A stretch of DNA of 64,000 nucleotides, from the NCBI RefSeq assembly GCF_009759665.1, contig NZ_WQNE01000002.1, positions 248,001 through 312,000 of the forward strand, read 5' to 3'. Below the pieces are notes generated by a model. That model had not been told where the DNA came from and did no database searches. It saw nothing but the letters and a program-made list of their open reading frames with translations. This stretch comes from Bradyrhizobium cajani. Its GTDB lineage: Bacteria; Pseudomonadota; Alphaproteobacteria; Rhizobiales; Xanthobacteraceae. Both the position numbers and the translations under genes were made by a program. Positions 54,878 through 64,000 of this stretch are shown here, in pieces. Position 1 is the first letter of the stretch, and each line of letters begins with the position of its first letter.

Positions 54878-56203
54878 TTACCACTCCGCATCGTCATCCG
54901 CGGGCAGGATGACCGAATCCTCATACAACCCAACTGATTCGACAGCATAGGAAACATCAGACGGCTCGAAGAGGAGGATTGAACTCATCCATGAAACGAT
55001 GGATCGGCGCCAAGGCACCACGAACCAGACCAACGCCGCGATCTGCAGCGCTACGCTGACGCCGAACGCCACCTGATAGGCTTGGATGGTCCTATGGCCG
55101 TCGTTCGCAGGCCATTGCTCCAGGATCAAGCCTGTCGCGTATTGTGCCAGAAATGCCCAACCAAAGTGCAAGACGTTCAAAGCGCCGTTGGCACGACCAG
55201 CAAGCTCCGGCGGAAAGTAATCTGATATCACCGCGAAGCTGATCACGGTTGCTGTTCCGACGATTGCGATGACAGACCAGGGTAGGATGGACGGCAGAGG
55301 CGCTCGCAGGATCAAGGCTAACTCGGCTGCGATAAACAGCACCGCAACCATCGCCAATATCGTCTCCGCCGCGATTCCTCTGCGTTTGATGTTATGGACG
55401 GCCACACCGAAGAACCAGGCACCGCCGCTCAATACGATGGACATTATGAATAGCTGTCCGACGAGACTTGCGCGATCAAGCCTCTCCACGTCGGTCAGCC
55501 ACGGCGATGCCCACAATCCCTGCAGGGACCAGGCCGATCCCACGCAAGTCGCCGACAATGGCGCAATGCACCAGAAACGCCGATCGCCGAAAACGGAGCC
55601 AAGGGTGGCGCGCGCTGTCAATGGAACAATGCCTCGTTCAGGCACCACAAAATAGATGAGAATGGCTATCGCACCAGTAGCCGCTGCCAGAATCTCAAAT
55701 AGCGACCGCCAGCCCATCCAAGCGAGCAGGCGCTCGACGGGAGCAGTAGCAGTCACCGCTCCTAGCGAGCCCAACATGACCATGTAGCCGTTCAGCAAGC
55801 CAACTCGCTCCCTGGGAAACCAAAGGATGATGGATTTCAGACCTGCCGTGAGCGCTGCCGCCACGCCAAGCCCGATCATTGCACGCGCGATCAAAAGTGA
55901 CAGGAAGCCGGTCGATACTGCGAACAGTCCGGCGCCCACTGCTGCGAGCAAGAGCAGAGCACTTTGGACGCGACGCGGACCAAATCGGTCCAACAAGATG
56001 CCGACGGGGATCTGAGCCGCCGCGAAAACTAGAAAATAGACCGAGGTAAGCAAGCCAAGATCGGCACTCCCAAGCCCGATGTCCGAGCTGATATGGCTGG
56101 CGATCAGAGCGTTGATCGTTCGAAACAGGTACGAAAGATAGTATCCAGCAGCAAAAGGGAGAAAAACCCGCGCAATTCGACACCGTCCTTTTGAGATTTG
56201 CAT
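54878..56203 (-). CDS. MFS transporter inserted in the conjugation operon
   Basis: 441 residues, 12 membrane helices. MFS signatures are GILLDRFGPRRVQSALLLLA in loop 2-3 and FPRERVGLLNGYMVMLGSLG in helix 5. The family moves small solutes or drugs; no substrate is evident. Genes of this kind are not part of the conserved trb set. It separates copG from trbB and is bracketed by near-identical 25-bp sequences, so it looks like acquired cargo. It has non-coding gaps of 182 and 134 nt on its two sides, in contrast to the overlapping trb genes. Confidence 0.88.
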   Translation of the reverse strand: MQISKGRCRIARVFLPFAAGYYLSYLFRTINALIASHISSDIGLGSADLGLLTSVYFLVFAAAQIPVGILLDRFGPRRVQSALLLLAAVGAGLFAVSTGFLSLLIARAMIGLGVAAALTAGLKSIILWFPRERVGLLNGYMVMLGSLGAVTATAPVERLLAWMGWRSLFEILAAATGAIAILIYFVVPERGIVPLTARATLGSVFGDRRFWCIAPLSATCVGSAWSLQGLWASPWLTDVERLDRASLVGQLFIMSIVLSGGAWFFGVAVHNIKRRGIAAETILAMVAVLFIAAELALILRAPLPSILPWSVIAIVGTATVISFAVISDYFPPELAGRANGALNVLHFGWAFLAQYATGLILEQWPANDGHRTIQAYQVAFGVSVALQIAALVWFVVPWRRSIVSWMSSILLFEPSDVSYAVESVGLYEDSVILPADDDAEW

Positions 56204-56280
56204 GCCGGCCCCTCTTGCTGTCAGCTCTTTCGAGCCGATAGCGCGACCAGCTCCTGCCGGTTCAGCTAAATCGCTGCGGT

Positions 56281-56305
56281 CGTAGGCTAGCGAAGAAAAA
56301 GAAGG
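56281..56305. repeat. Direct repeat copy B flanking the MFS gene
   Basis: The partner of the copy at 54796-54820, with three mismatches in 25 bases. It lies 77 nt upstream of the MFS start codon on the minus strand, a position similar to that of copy A relative to trbB. Confidence 0.7.
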
Positions 56306-56337
56306 GACCGGCGAAACGGTATTGCTGCATGGTTCAA

Positions 56338-56763
56338 TCAGGTTTCTTCGGCCGGCTCCTGAGGGCGGATATCTTCTGGAATCTCGCGCAGAAAGCTTTG
56401 CCCCTTTTGCAGTCGGCGCCCGAGCGCCTCGACAAATCCCTCAAAGCGTTCCTTGCCCTTTATTTGCGCGGCCGCCTGCGCATCGTTGGGTAGCGGCGGC
56501 GTAATCGTCAGCCAGAAACGAATGAACAAAGCCAAGGTCTCGGCCGTCAAACCCACGTCGCGTTCCAGCCGCTGCATCTGGCGCGACAGCCGATCGAGGC
56601 GCCTGGCGAACGCTGCCTCCCGCCTGTCCGCTCCATCCGGGGACAGAAACGAAACAACTGCCGCTTCCACGATCGCCGACCGAGAAAGCTTCTTGCGATC
56701 GGCGAGCTCCGAGATCTGTTTCAGCAGTTCTGGCGGGAAGTAGACGTTCATCCGGTCGCGCAT
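56338..56763 (-). CDS. CopG-like ribbon-helix-helix regulator
   Basis: 141 residues. The N-terminus MRDRMNVYFPPELLKQISEL and ADRKKLSRSAIVEAAVVSFL form a ribbon-helix-helix DNA-binding domain. The rest is a helical region (RLDRLSRQMQRLERDVGLTA) usual for the copG gene beside traG in integrative elements. It probably regulates the transfer operon or helps at oriT. It follows traG by 6 nt. Confidence 0.85.
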   Translation of the reverse strand: MRDRMNVYFPPELLKQISELADRKKLSRSAIVEAAVVSFLSPDGADRREAAFARRLDRLSRQMQRLERDVGLTAETLALFIRFWLTITPPLPNDAQAAAQIKGKERFEGFVEALGRRLQKGQSFLREIPEDIRPQEPAEET

Positions 56764-56769
56764 AATGCC

Positions 56770-58758
56770 TCAGAGCTCCATACTGTCATTCGGGTCCATG
56801 GCGACCTGACGAGCGACGCCGCGCATTTGTTGGCGTATGAGGCGGGACTGACGGACCGCATCCTCATCATCGTCAAGAACGGCAGCAAATTCTTGTGCCG
56901 GTGTCGGTTCGGTCGTCTCGTTGGCGATCGCGACGTGATCGGGTAGTTCGGGCTCGCGACGGAGTCCGCTGTTCGCCGTGTCTTCCTTGGCCTCGGCGAC
57001 TTTGTCAGTGGGACCTCCCGTCTGCATCGGCGTTCCAAGCGCTGACCATCCGTCCGTTCGCAATGATCGGCCGGCCGTCGCCGGATCTGGCGGCGGCAGA
57101 ACCCGCTCGGTGAACCGCCGATCCTCGTAGTAGCGGACCTTCTTCGCCCGGATCGGTGTCGTCCCTGCCACCATGATGATCTCGTCCATCGGCGGAAGCT
57201 GCATGACCTCGCCGGGGGTCAGTAGCGGCCTTGCCGTCTCCTGGCGCGAGACCATGAGGTGCCCCAGCCACGGGTTCAATCGATGACCGGCATAGTTCTT
57301 CATCGCGCGCATCTCGGTCGCCGTACCCAGCGCGTCGGAAACCCGCTTGGCGGTTCGCTCGTCGTTGGTCGCGAAGCTGACGCGGACGTGACAGTTGTCG
57401 AGGATGGCGTTGTTGGGCCCGTAGGCCTTCTCGATCTGATTAAGCGACTGCGCGATCAAGAAGCTCTTGATGCCGTACCCCGCCATAAAGGCGAGCGCGG
57501 ACTCGAAAAAATCGAGCCGCCCGAGTGCGGGAAACTCGTCGAGCATCATCAGAACGCGATGCCGGCGGTCGCGAGCGTGCAAGTCCTCAGTCAGTCGGCG
57601 GCCAATCTGGTTCAGCACCAGACGGATTAACGGCTTGGTTCGAGAAATATCCGATGGTGGCACCACAAGGTAAAGGGTCGTCGGGCGGCTATCTGCGATC
57701 AGATCGGCAATCCGCCAGTCGCAGCGGTAGGTCACCTGAGCCACAACGGGATCACGGTACAGCCCCAGGAACGACATCGCGGTGGACAGGACGCCAGACC
57801 GCTCATTCTCGGATTTGTTCAGGAGCTCGCGCGCGGTCGAGGCGACCACGGGATGGGCACCCTGCTTACCAAGATGCGGCGTCGTCATCATTGCCTTCAG
57901 CGTCGCCTCGATCGGCCGCTTCGGATCCGACAGGAAAGCGGCGACGCCGGCCAGGGTCTTGTTGGCTTCCGCATAGAGGACATGGAGGATGGCGCCGACT
58001 AAGAGCGAATGACTGGTCTTCTCCCAATGGTTCCGCTTGTCGAGCGAGCCTTCGGGGTCGACCAGGACGTCGGCCACGTTCTGGACATCGCGAACCTCCC
58101 ATTCCCCGCGCCGGACTTCGAGGAGCGGATTGTAGGCTGAGGACTTCGGGTTGGTGGGGTCAAACAACAGGACGCGGCCATGCCGCGAGCGAAAGCCGGC
58201 GGTCAGCTGCCAGTTCTCGCCTTTGATGTCGTGAACGATGGCTGAGCCAGGCCAGGTCAGCAGGGAGGGGACAACGAGACCGACGCCTTTGCCGGATCGG
58301 GTTGGTGCGAAACACAAGACGTGCTCTGGTCCGTCATGACGCAAGTAGTCGCCGTCGAGCTTGCCGAGCACCACACCATCCGGACTGAGAAGTCCGGCCG
58401 CTCTTACCTCCCCCAGATCGGCCCAGCGCGCTGAACCATAGGTCTCGACATTCTTGGCTTCACGCGCGCGCCACACCGACATGCCGATCGCCACCGCGAT
58501 CGAAACGAAGGTCCCCGAAGCCGCGATAAATGCGCCTTCGACAAAGACGTGTGGCGCATAGGCGTCGTAAACGAACCACCACCAGAAGAAGACGGGCGGG
58601 TAATAGATCTTGAAGCCCAACAGTTCGAACCAGGGCCGCCCAAGCTCCGGTTGCCAGGCGAGCCGCCAGGCCGTCCACTCGGTTGCTCCCCAGATGGCCA
58701 GCAAAACGATCAGGCCGACAACGATCACCTGGCCCCAGAGGATTTTGGTTCCGGACAT
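56770..58758 (-). CDS. traG: Type IV coupling protein TraG (VirD4-like)
   Basis: About 662 residues. There are two N-terminal membrane segments, then Walker A in FAPTRSGKGVGLVVPSLLTW and Walker B in RVLMMLDEFPALGRLDFFES. Other VirD4 blocks are HDIKGENWQLTAGFRSRHGR and GIKSFLIAQSLNQIEKAYGP. It links the relaxosome to the secretion channel. I use the ATG at 58758 (MSGTKILWG), as the earlier ATG at 58842 lies inside the relaxase gene. Confidence 0.94.
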   Translation of the reverse strand: MSGTKILWGQVIVVGLIVLLAIWGATEWTAWRLAWQPELGRPWFELLGFKIYYPPVFFWWWFVYDAYAPHVFVEGAFIAASGTFVSIAVAIGMSVWRAREAKNVETYGSARWADLGEVRAAGLLSPDGVVLGKLDGDYLRHDGPEHVLCFAPTRSGKGVGLVVPSLLTWPGSAIVHDIKGENWQLTAGFRSRHGRVLLFDPTNPKSSAYNPLLEVRRGEWEVRDVQNVADVLVDPEGSLDKRNHWEKTSHSLLVGAILHVLYAEANKTLAGVAAFLSDPKRPIEATLKAMMTTPHLGKQGAHPVVASTARELLNKSENERSGVLSTAMSFLGLYRDPVVAQVTYRCDWRIADLIADSRPTTLYLVVPPSDISRTKPLIRLVLNQIGRRLTEDLHARDRRHRVLMMLDEFPALGRLDFFESALAFMAGYGIKSFLIAQSLNQIEKAYGPNNAILDNCHVRVSFATNDERTAKRVSDALGTATEMRAMKNYAGHRLNPWLGHLMVSRQETARPLLTPGEVMQLPPMDEIIMVAGTTPIRAKKVRYYEDRRFTERVLPPPDPATAGRSLRTDGWSALGTPMQTGGPTDKVAEAKEDTANSGLRREPELPDHVAIANETTEPTPAQEFAAVLDDDEDAVRQSRLIRQQMRGVARQVAMDPNDSMEL

Positions 58759-58795
58759 CCCGAACGCCCTTCCCGCAACTGAGTTGGAGAGATTG

Positions 58796-60556
58796 CTAGA
58801 GGCCGAGGTCGCGCTTGCGGCCAAAACCCCATTCGACGCCACCGCCGTCCTTCACGACGCCGGTGACGTGTTTGCCGAGCCTCTTTTCGAGTTCGCGCGA
58901 CCAGGGCACGAGTTGGAAGCCTAGCCCATTGTCGATCATGGCAAAACGTCCTGAGGTGAGCGTCAGCCGCTGGCGATACGTGCCCGCCACATGCTCCCCA
59001 GAGGCGGCGTTCACGTGAGGCAGGCCGCTGCCGGCCGAGACCTTTGCAGCCACTTCATCCAGCTCTCGCCGGCGCAGCGTGTTCAGGAGATCGCGCGGCA
59101 AGATGATGCGTTGGCCCTGCCGCCGCGCCAGGCCCTCCTGGATCAGATGCTCGGTGCGGGCTTCCATGGCATCGCGGGTCTCCCGGCCGAATCCGCCCAT
59201 GGCGAGCGGCACGGGGTCGCGTTCGACCAGCCTGTGGTCGAGCCAGGTCGCTCCTTTAGCCGTGACTTGCCCACCGAGATCGAGATCGGAACGGGTTGCT
59301 AGCACCATGGTCGGCCGCGGCTCGCCAGCTTGACCGAAGCGCCGGACTTCGACGATTCCGCCGATCGACGGTGCGTGCTCGAAAGCCTCCAGCCCTCGGA
59401 AGCGCACGTGATGCGCGCGTCCGTCCGTTCCGTCGATCAGGGCGTAGGCCTCGCCAGTCAGTTCGTCATGCAATCCCCGGTCGACCAGGCGTCCGATAAT
59501 CTCGGACGTCGGCTGTCCTTCGATGACAAAGTCGGCAACGCCGCGCGCTTCCCCGCGCTCGGTAAAGGCGCGGTGCATGGTCTTGATGATGTCGCCGCGC
59601 ATGCCGAGATCGCGCAAGCTCCGCTCGGCCTCGAGCCCTACCGTCCATTCCCCTGGTAGCGCGGATGCGGCAAGGCCCATTTTCTCCAGGTGTTGAAGGC
59701 GGCCGACCATCAGGCGCCGGATCTCGGGATCGGACTGACCCGGGTTCTCCGGGCGAAGGTCGATATAGCCGGTTTCGTCAGCCGCCAGCCGGATCTCCCG
59801 ATCGAGCCGGGTCCAACGCTCCGCCATGACCTCCCTCTCCAGCGAATTGCGGATCTCGCGCTCCGGTTTTGGACCCAGTTCGATGGCGACCAATTCCTCG
59901 GCGCGTGAGCGCAGACCCTGGCTGATGTAGTCGCGGGAGATTACGAGATCCGCCCCTTCTTCATCTACTCCCCGTACGAGAAGATGGACGTGAGGGTTAT
60001 CGGTATTCCAATGATCGACAGCCACCCAATCGAGCCGCGTGCCGAGATCGGTCTCCATCTGCCTGGCGAGGTCGCGGGTGAAAGCCCTGAGGTCGGTCAT
60101 ATCGTCGGCGTCCTCCGGCGAGACAATGAACCTGAAATGATGCCGGTCGTCCTTGCACCGTCCCGCGAAAGCAGTGCTGTCGGCGCGGTCGCAGCCCTCA
60201 TCGAACATCTCGGCCCGTTCACCACTCCGGGTCACGCCGTCGCGCTTCAGATATGAGAGGTGGGCGGTCAGTGGCGCTGAGCGGAAAGCCCGCCCTTTGT
60301 GACGAACCACGCGTGCCTTCACCACAACGCGCCGCGTGGGGCTGAACAATCTGGCGCGGCTAAAGGCGAGGCGCCCACGGCCAAACGTCGAGCGCCCATA
60401 GGCCGCCGAGCGCCTTCCAGCCGCAGCCTGCCCCGAGGTGCGTCCGGCTTTCTTCGCCACCCGTAGCACCTGGTTGATGAAGCTCTTCGGTTTCGGCGCG
60501 CGGGTACTGCGGATGCGCCCAGGCCGAATACGCAGCTCGCTGTCGCCTACACTCAC
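58796..60556 (-). CDS. Relaxase (VirD2-like, DUF3363; RlxS type)
   Basis: 586 residues from a GTG at 60556 with GGAGG 7 nt upstream. The relaxase fold has SYLKRDGVTRSGERAEMFDE, HHFRFIVSPEDADDMTDLRA and the histidine metal site TDNPHVHLLVRGVDEEGADL. The remaining DUF3363 part contains RDYISQGLRSRAEELVAIEL and GDIIKTMHRAF. It nicks the element at oriT and pilots the strand into the recipient. This type is known from ICE-encoded symbiosis islands such as that of Mesorhizobium loti. Confidence 0.92.
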   Translation of the reverse strand: MSVGDSELRIRPGRIRSTRAPKPKSFINQVLRVAKKAGRTSGQAAAGRRSAAYGRSTFGRGRLAFSRARLFSPTRRVVVKARVVRHKGRAFRSAPLTAHLSYLKRDGVTRSGERAEMFDEGCDRADSTAFAGRCKDDRHHFRFIVSPEDADDMTDLRAFTRDLARQMETDLGTRLDWVAVDHWNTDNPHVHLLVRGVDEEGADLVISRDYISQGLRSRAEELVAIELGPKPEREIRNSLEREVMAERWTRLDREIRLAADETGYIDLRPENPGQSDPEIRRLMVGRLQHLEKMGLAASALPGEWTVGLEAERSLRDLGMRGDIIKTMHRAFTERGEARGVADFVIEGQPTSEIIGRLVDRGLHDELTGEAYALIDGTDGRAHHVRFRGLEAFEHAPSIGGIVEVRRFGQAGEPRPTMVLATRSDLDLGGQVTAKGATWLDHRLVERDPVPLAMGGFGRETRDAMEARTEHLIQEGLARRQGQRIILPRDLLNTLRRRELDEVAAKVSAGSGLPHVNAASGEHVAGTYRQRLTLTSGRFAMIDNGLGFQLVPWSRELEKRLGKHVTGVVKDGGGVEWGFGRKRDLGL

Positions 60557-60709
60557 GGCAGCACCTCCCAACGAGGAAAAGCGCACACGGTGCCGAAAAT
60601 GTCCTTGATTAAATTGCTCAAAACGCATGGCGCGGCACGCGCCCCGACCGGCCGGCACGGTAGAACCCAAGCCATGCCAATGGCTTGCGGTTCGACCGGC
60701 GAGCCCCTT

Positions 60710-60865
60710 TTATAGCCGCACGAACAACGAGCGCCCCGGGGTGTTGTGGACGTCGCCGACCACCCAGTACCGCCCCGCTCGCTTGCCGTTGGGGAGATAG
60801 TGTCTGCACACCGCCTCGGCGTCGCGCGCGAGGCGGCGTGCCAGTTCGGAGGCACCGTGAGACAT
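60710..60865 (-). pseudogene. Stub of a DUF7146/toprim (primase-like) gene
   Basis: 51 codons: MSHGASELARRLARDAEAVC, then RHYLPNGKRAGRYWVVGDVH and NTPGRSLFVRL, followed by TAA. This matches only the first ~50 residues of the DUF7146 toprim proteins, normally around 300 residues, found with conjugation modules. The ATG overlaps the helicase stop (ATGA), so the start is native. The body has been lost, and non-matching sequence leads straight to the relaxase gene. Confidence 0.7.
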
Positions 60866-63800
60866 CACGCGGCCTCCCGATCACTGATGCGTGAAACCGG
60901 ATAGGTATCGAGCACCTTCGACAGAATCTGGACACCGCTCGCGTCCGTGGGCACGAACATGCGCAGCTTCCAGGAGATGATCTCCCCAAAGAGACCATAA
61001 GCGCGGAGACGATCGCGCATCGTGTCGTTGAAGCCCGACAACTCGATGCGGTATGCGCCCATCACCCGAACGCGGCGAAGCTGGACCTCCTCCACGAGTT
61101 CGAGGACGGTCCGTCCCTCCATCAGCGCGGCAAAGGCAGCGTCCGGCGTCAGCGAAGGCGCGTCGGTCGCAAGGACGGTTGCGACCCACGCGGCAGAAAC
61201 CTTCCGGCCGATGATGCGTTCGCCCGTGTCGGTCTGAAGTCGATAGACACGAGTCGATTCGTTCGGTAGCCGCTTCCAGATGGGTAACAGCAAGCCCGCC
61301 ACAACGTGGATCGTGCTTGCCGTGAACTCGGGGACCTCGGCAAGCTCCGCCAGCCAGGTCGAGGCAAAACGTTCACGATCCGCTTCGTCCCAATGACTTT
61401 CGGCCATGATGCTCAAGGGGACCGTGTGCTGATCCATCGGCCGGATCAAACGGACGCGCCGCTCGATCTCGCCGTCATCGAGCATGACACTCGCCGCAGG
61501 GACCTGCACGGCAGCTCGTCCCGAGCGCTCATTGACGAGCAGGACGGCCTGACGATCGGAAAGACGTGCAAGAGCGTCATCCAGACTCACGGGATGATTG
61601 CGCTGGCGCTGGGCGACCGTGAGCAGCCGGGTCTCGGCGCCGGTCCCAGGATGGGCATAGATCGTCCGCCGGTCGGTGACGACGAAGCTCTCGGCGCGGA
61701 GGGTTTCCAACCCCACGTCGTAGGTGCCGGATGCAACCGCGCCTTCGATCCGAGCGGTCAAGAGCTGCTCGAAGGCGGTGAACAGCACATTCTGTAGGTC
61801 GATGGTGAGCGCCAATAACCTGTTCAGAAAGGTCGTGATCGGCGGCAGTTCATCCCTGAGCCCATTGGCATCCATGAGCTTCAGACCGGTCGCATCCTCG
61901 AAGCTCCCAAGCGAGCAGCCGTCGACTTTGCCTCGCGCGAGCAGCGTGTAGAGCTGACGCAACGCGTCGCGGCCGTACTGGCTTTCAAGGTTGTCCTCGG
62001 GCCGGAACAGGCCCTGCCCTCCGGTCTGGCGTTGGCCGCGCGTGATGGCCCCCAGCGTGTCGAGCCGGCGGGCAATGGTGCTGAGAAAGCGCTTTTCGGC
62101 CTTCACGTCGGTCGCAATCGGACGAAACAGGGGCGGCTGCGCCTGGTTGGTCCGGTTGGTCCGGCCGAGCCCCTGGATCGCGGCGTCGGCCTTCCAGCCG
62201 GGCTCGAGCAGGTAATGGACTCGCAGGCGGCGATTCCGAGCCGACAGTTCGGCATGATAGCTCCTCCCTGTGCCGCCCGCGTCGGAGAACACAAGGATCC
62301 GCTTGACGTCATCCATGAAGGCCGAAGTCTCCGCGAGGTTGGCCGATCCGGCTCGGTTTTCGACCACCAGCCGGTCGCGCTTGTGCACAATGCGGCGCGA
62401 GCGGCCGGTGACCTCGGCGACCATGTCGGTGCCGAAGCGCTGGACGACTTGATCCAGCGCGCCGGGTACCGGCGGTAGCGAGGCAAGCTTGTCGATGAGG
62501 CGGTCGCGTCGTGCGACGGCTTCCCGGCTCTCGACCGGCTGGCCGTCGCGATAGACAGGCCGGGAGCAGAGGTTACCTTCCGAGTCGGTGAAGGGTTCGT
62601 AGAGCTGGACTGGGAAGGAATGGGCGAGGTAGTCGAGGACATACTCGCGCGGCGTGATGTCGACCTGGATGTCGCCCCATTCTTCGGTCGGGATCTCAGC
62701 GAGCCGGCGCTCCATCAGCGCTTCACCCGTCGACACGATCTGGATGACCGCTGCGTGTCTACCCTCAAGATCATGCTCGATCGATCGGATGAGAGAGGGC
62801 GTCTTCATCGAGGTGAGGAGGTGACCGAAGAAGCGCTGCTTCGCGCTCTCGAAGGCCGAGCGGGCCGCAGATTTGGCCTGCCCGTTCAGCGTTCCCGTTG
62901 CGCCTGTGATGTTGGCGGCTCGCATCGCCGCATCGAGGTTGTTATGGATGACGCTGAACGCACCGGCATAGGCGTCGTAAATGCGAACCGGCTCCGGCGT
63001 AAGCTGGTGCTCCACTAAGTCGTACTCGACGCCCTCGTAAGACAGCGAGCGGGCCGCGTAGAGTCCGAGCGCCTTGAGGTCGCGCGCCAGCACCTCCATG
63101 GCCGCGACGCCGCCCTCCTCGATTGCTTCGACGAACTCGGCGCGGGTGGCGAACGGAAAGTCGGCGCCGCCCCAAAGGCCGAGGCGTTGGGCATAAGCGA
63201 GGTTATGAACCGTGGTGGCGCCCGTCGCCGACACATAAACCACGCGTGCATTCGGCAAGGCATGCTGAAGCCTCAAGCCCGCGCGCCCCTGCTGAGAGGC
63301 CGCCTGATCGCCGCGCTCGCCCTTGCCCCCGACCGCATTCTGCATGGCGTGGCTCTCGTCGAAGATGATCACTCCGTCGAAGTCCGAGCCCAACCATTCG
63401 ACGATCTGCCTGACGCGCGAAAGCTTTTCGCCGCGGTCGTCGGTCCGTAGCGTAGCGTAGGTGGTAAATAGGATGCCTTCCGAGAGCCTGATCGGTGTGC
63501 CCTGCCGGAAACGCGACAACGGGGTAACAAGCAGCCGCTCCATGCCGAGCGACGACCAATCGCGCTGCGCGTCCTCGATCAGCTTGTCGGACTTGCTGAT
63601 CCAGATTGCACGGCGGCGGCCCTTGAGCCAGTTGTCGAGCAGGATCCCCGCGACCTGCCGCCCCTTGCCCGCCCCGGTGCCATCGCCCAAGAACCAGCCG
63701 CGGCGAAACCGGACGGCATTCTCTGCCTCATCGCGCGCAGCCGCCACGACGTCGAAGGTCGCATCGACTGTCCAGGAACCTGCAAGAAATTCGGAATGCG

Positions 63801-64000
63801 CTTCGCCGGAATAGATGACGCTCTCAAGCTGAGCGTCCGACAGGATGCCGTCCGCCACGAGACTGGCTGGCAAATGCGGCCGATAGGAAGGTCTTGGCGG
63901 CGCGAAGGATGCCATTGCAGCCGACTGCACGAGCTTGGTCGGATGCGAATGCGCACCCGGAATGCGGATCGACTGCAATCCGTATTCCTCATAGAGAGCA
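60865..64000 (-). CDS. Strawberry-notch-type superfamily 2 helicase, partial at window edge
   Basis: 1045 residues are visible; the frame continues past 64000 (ALYEEYGLQSIRIPG). Walker A is FLGDGTGAGKGRQVAGILLD. The DEAD-like box is GVIIFDESHAMQNAVGGKGE. YVSATGATTVHNLAYAQRLG and VFSDAGGTGRSYHAELSARN are typical of the bacterial strawberry-notch group, which often carry an N-terminal methyltransferase domain (outside this window). They are frequent on conjugative elements and may aid DNA processing or defence evasion. It is the most upstream visible gene of the transfer operon. Confidence 0.88.
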   Translation of the reverse strand, partial: ALYEEYGLQSIRIPGAHSHPTKLVQSAAMASFAPPRPSYRPHLPASLVADGILSDAQLESVIYSGEAHSEFLAGSWTVDATFDVVAAARDEAENAVRFRRGWFLGDGTGAGKGRQVAGILLDNWLKGRRRAIWISKSDKLIEDAQRDWSSLGMERLLVTPLSRFRQGTPIRLSEGILFTTYATLRTDDRGEKLSRVRQIVEWLGSDFDGVIIFDESHAMQNAVGGKGERGDQAASQQGRAGLRLQHALPNARVVYVSATGATTVHNLAYAQRLGLWGGADFPFATRAEFVEAIEEGGVAAMEVLARDLKALGLYAARSLSYEGVEYDLVEHQLTPEPVRIYDAYAGAFSVIHNNLDAAMRAANITGATGTLNGQAKSAARSAFESAKQRFFGHLLTSMKTPSLIRSIEHDLEGRHAAVIQIVSTGEALMERRLAEIPTEEWGDIQVDITPREYVLDYLAHSFPVQLYEPFTDSEGNLCSRPVYRDGQPVESREAVARRDRLIDKLASLPPVPGALDQVVQRFGTDMVAEVTGRSRRIVHKRDRLVVENRAGSANLAETSAFMDDVKRILVFSDAGGTGRSYHAELSARNRRLRVHYLLEPGWKADAAIQGLGRTNRTNQAQPPLFRPIATDVKAEKRFLSTIARRLDTLGAITRGQRQTGGQGLFRPEDNLESQYGRDALRQLYTLLARGKVDGCSLGSFEDATGLKLMDANGLRDELPPITTFLNRLLALTIDLQNVLFTAFEQLLTARIEGAVASGTYDVGLETLRAESFVVTDRRTIYAHPGTGAETRLLTVAQRQRNHPVSLDDALARLSDRQAVLLVNERSGRAAVQVPAASVMLDDGEIERRVRLIRPMDQHTVPLSIMAESHWDEADRERFASTWLAELAEVPEFTASTIHVVAGLLLPIWKRLPNESTRVYRLQTDTGERIIGRKVSAAWVATVLATDAPSLTPDAAFAALMEGRTVLELVEEVQLRRVRVMGAYRIELSGFNDTMRDRLRAYGLFGEIISWKLRMFVPTDASGVQILSKVLDTYPVSRISDREAA

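Overview
The window looks like a chromosome segment of a Bradyrhizobium-type soil or symbiotic alphaproteobacterium. It is GC-rich and carries a palindromic intergenic repeat of a kind I recognise from Bradyrhizobium between two urease genes. It holds a rhizobial gibberellin (GA) operon, a NifA/sigma-54 type promoter, and a conjugation module of the RlxS/TraG/Trb type found on symbiosis integrative elements. All identifications come from reading translations and motifs. No database search was possible.

Layout. 1-8.6 kb: end of a flavin monooxygenase gene, a MetQ-type binding protein, a MATE exporter divergent from a TetR regulator with a 43-bp palindrome between them, an orphan Tat-exported oligopeptide-type binding protein, small DUF2934 and DUF992 genes, and a baeRF11-like gene. 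8.8-17.0 kb: a urease operon in the order ureABCEFGD followed by a urea channel gene (the arrangement of the Brucella ure2 locus), then a GntP-type permease. 17.0-20.6 kb: an OpgC-like acyltransferase, a Trp/Gly-rich secreted protein with an internal duplication, and a ferric-reductase-like flavocytochrome. 21.1-25.2 kb: a six-gene Mrp/Mnh antiporter operon ordered E-F-G-[A-tail+B]-C-D that lacks the large N-terminal half of MnhA. 25.4-32.6 kb: a decayed SMP-30 gene, a TRAP transporter, a split transketolase, an SDR and a divergent LysR regulator, which together look like a sugar or sugar-acid catabolic locus.

33.2-41.5 kb, minus strand: the GA operon, transcribed CYP112 (broken) > CYP114-ferredoxin fusion > SDR > CYP117 > GGPP synthase > copalyl diphosphate synthase > kaurene synthase. 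CYP112 has lost most of its interior and is frameshifted at its C-terminus, while all other steps look intact. The expected end product is therefore GA12 rather than GA9. 41.6-45.0 kb is accessory DNA: a decayed DUF433/DUF5615 toxin-antitoxin pair, a PaiB-like flavin-binding protein, a well-formed NifA-type promoter (two TGT-N10-ACA sites upstream of a -24/-12 element), a second sigma-54 promoter, and a TauD/TfdA dioxygenase.

45.1-64.0 kb, all minus strand: the conjugation module, transcribed strawberry-notch-type helicase > stub of a DUF7146/toprim gene > relaxase > traG > copG-like > MFS transporter > trbB-C-D-E-J-K-L-F-G-I > DUF2274. The MFS gene is an intruder, and each end of its segment carries a nearly identical 25-bp sequence. 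The GA operon and the transfer genes lie side by side, which fits a mobile symbiosis island. No integrase, attachment site or tRNA gene was seen.
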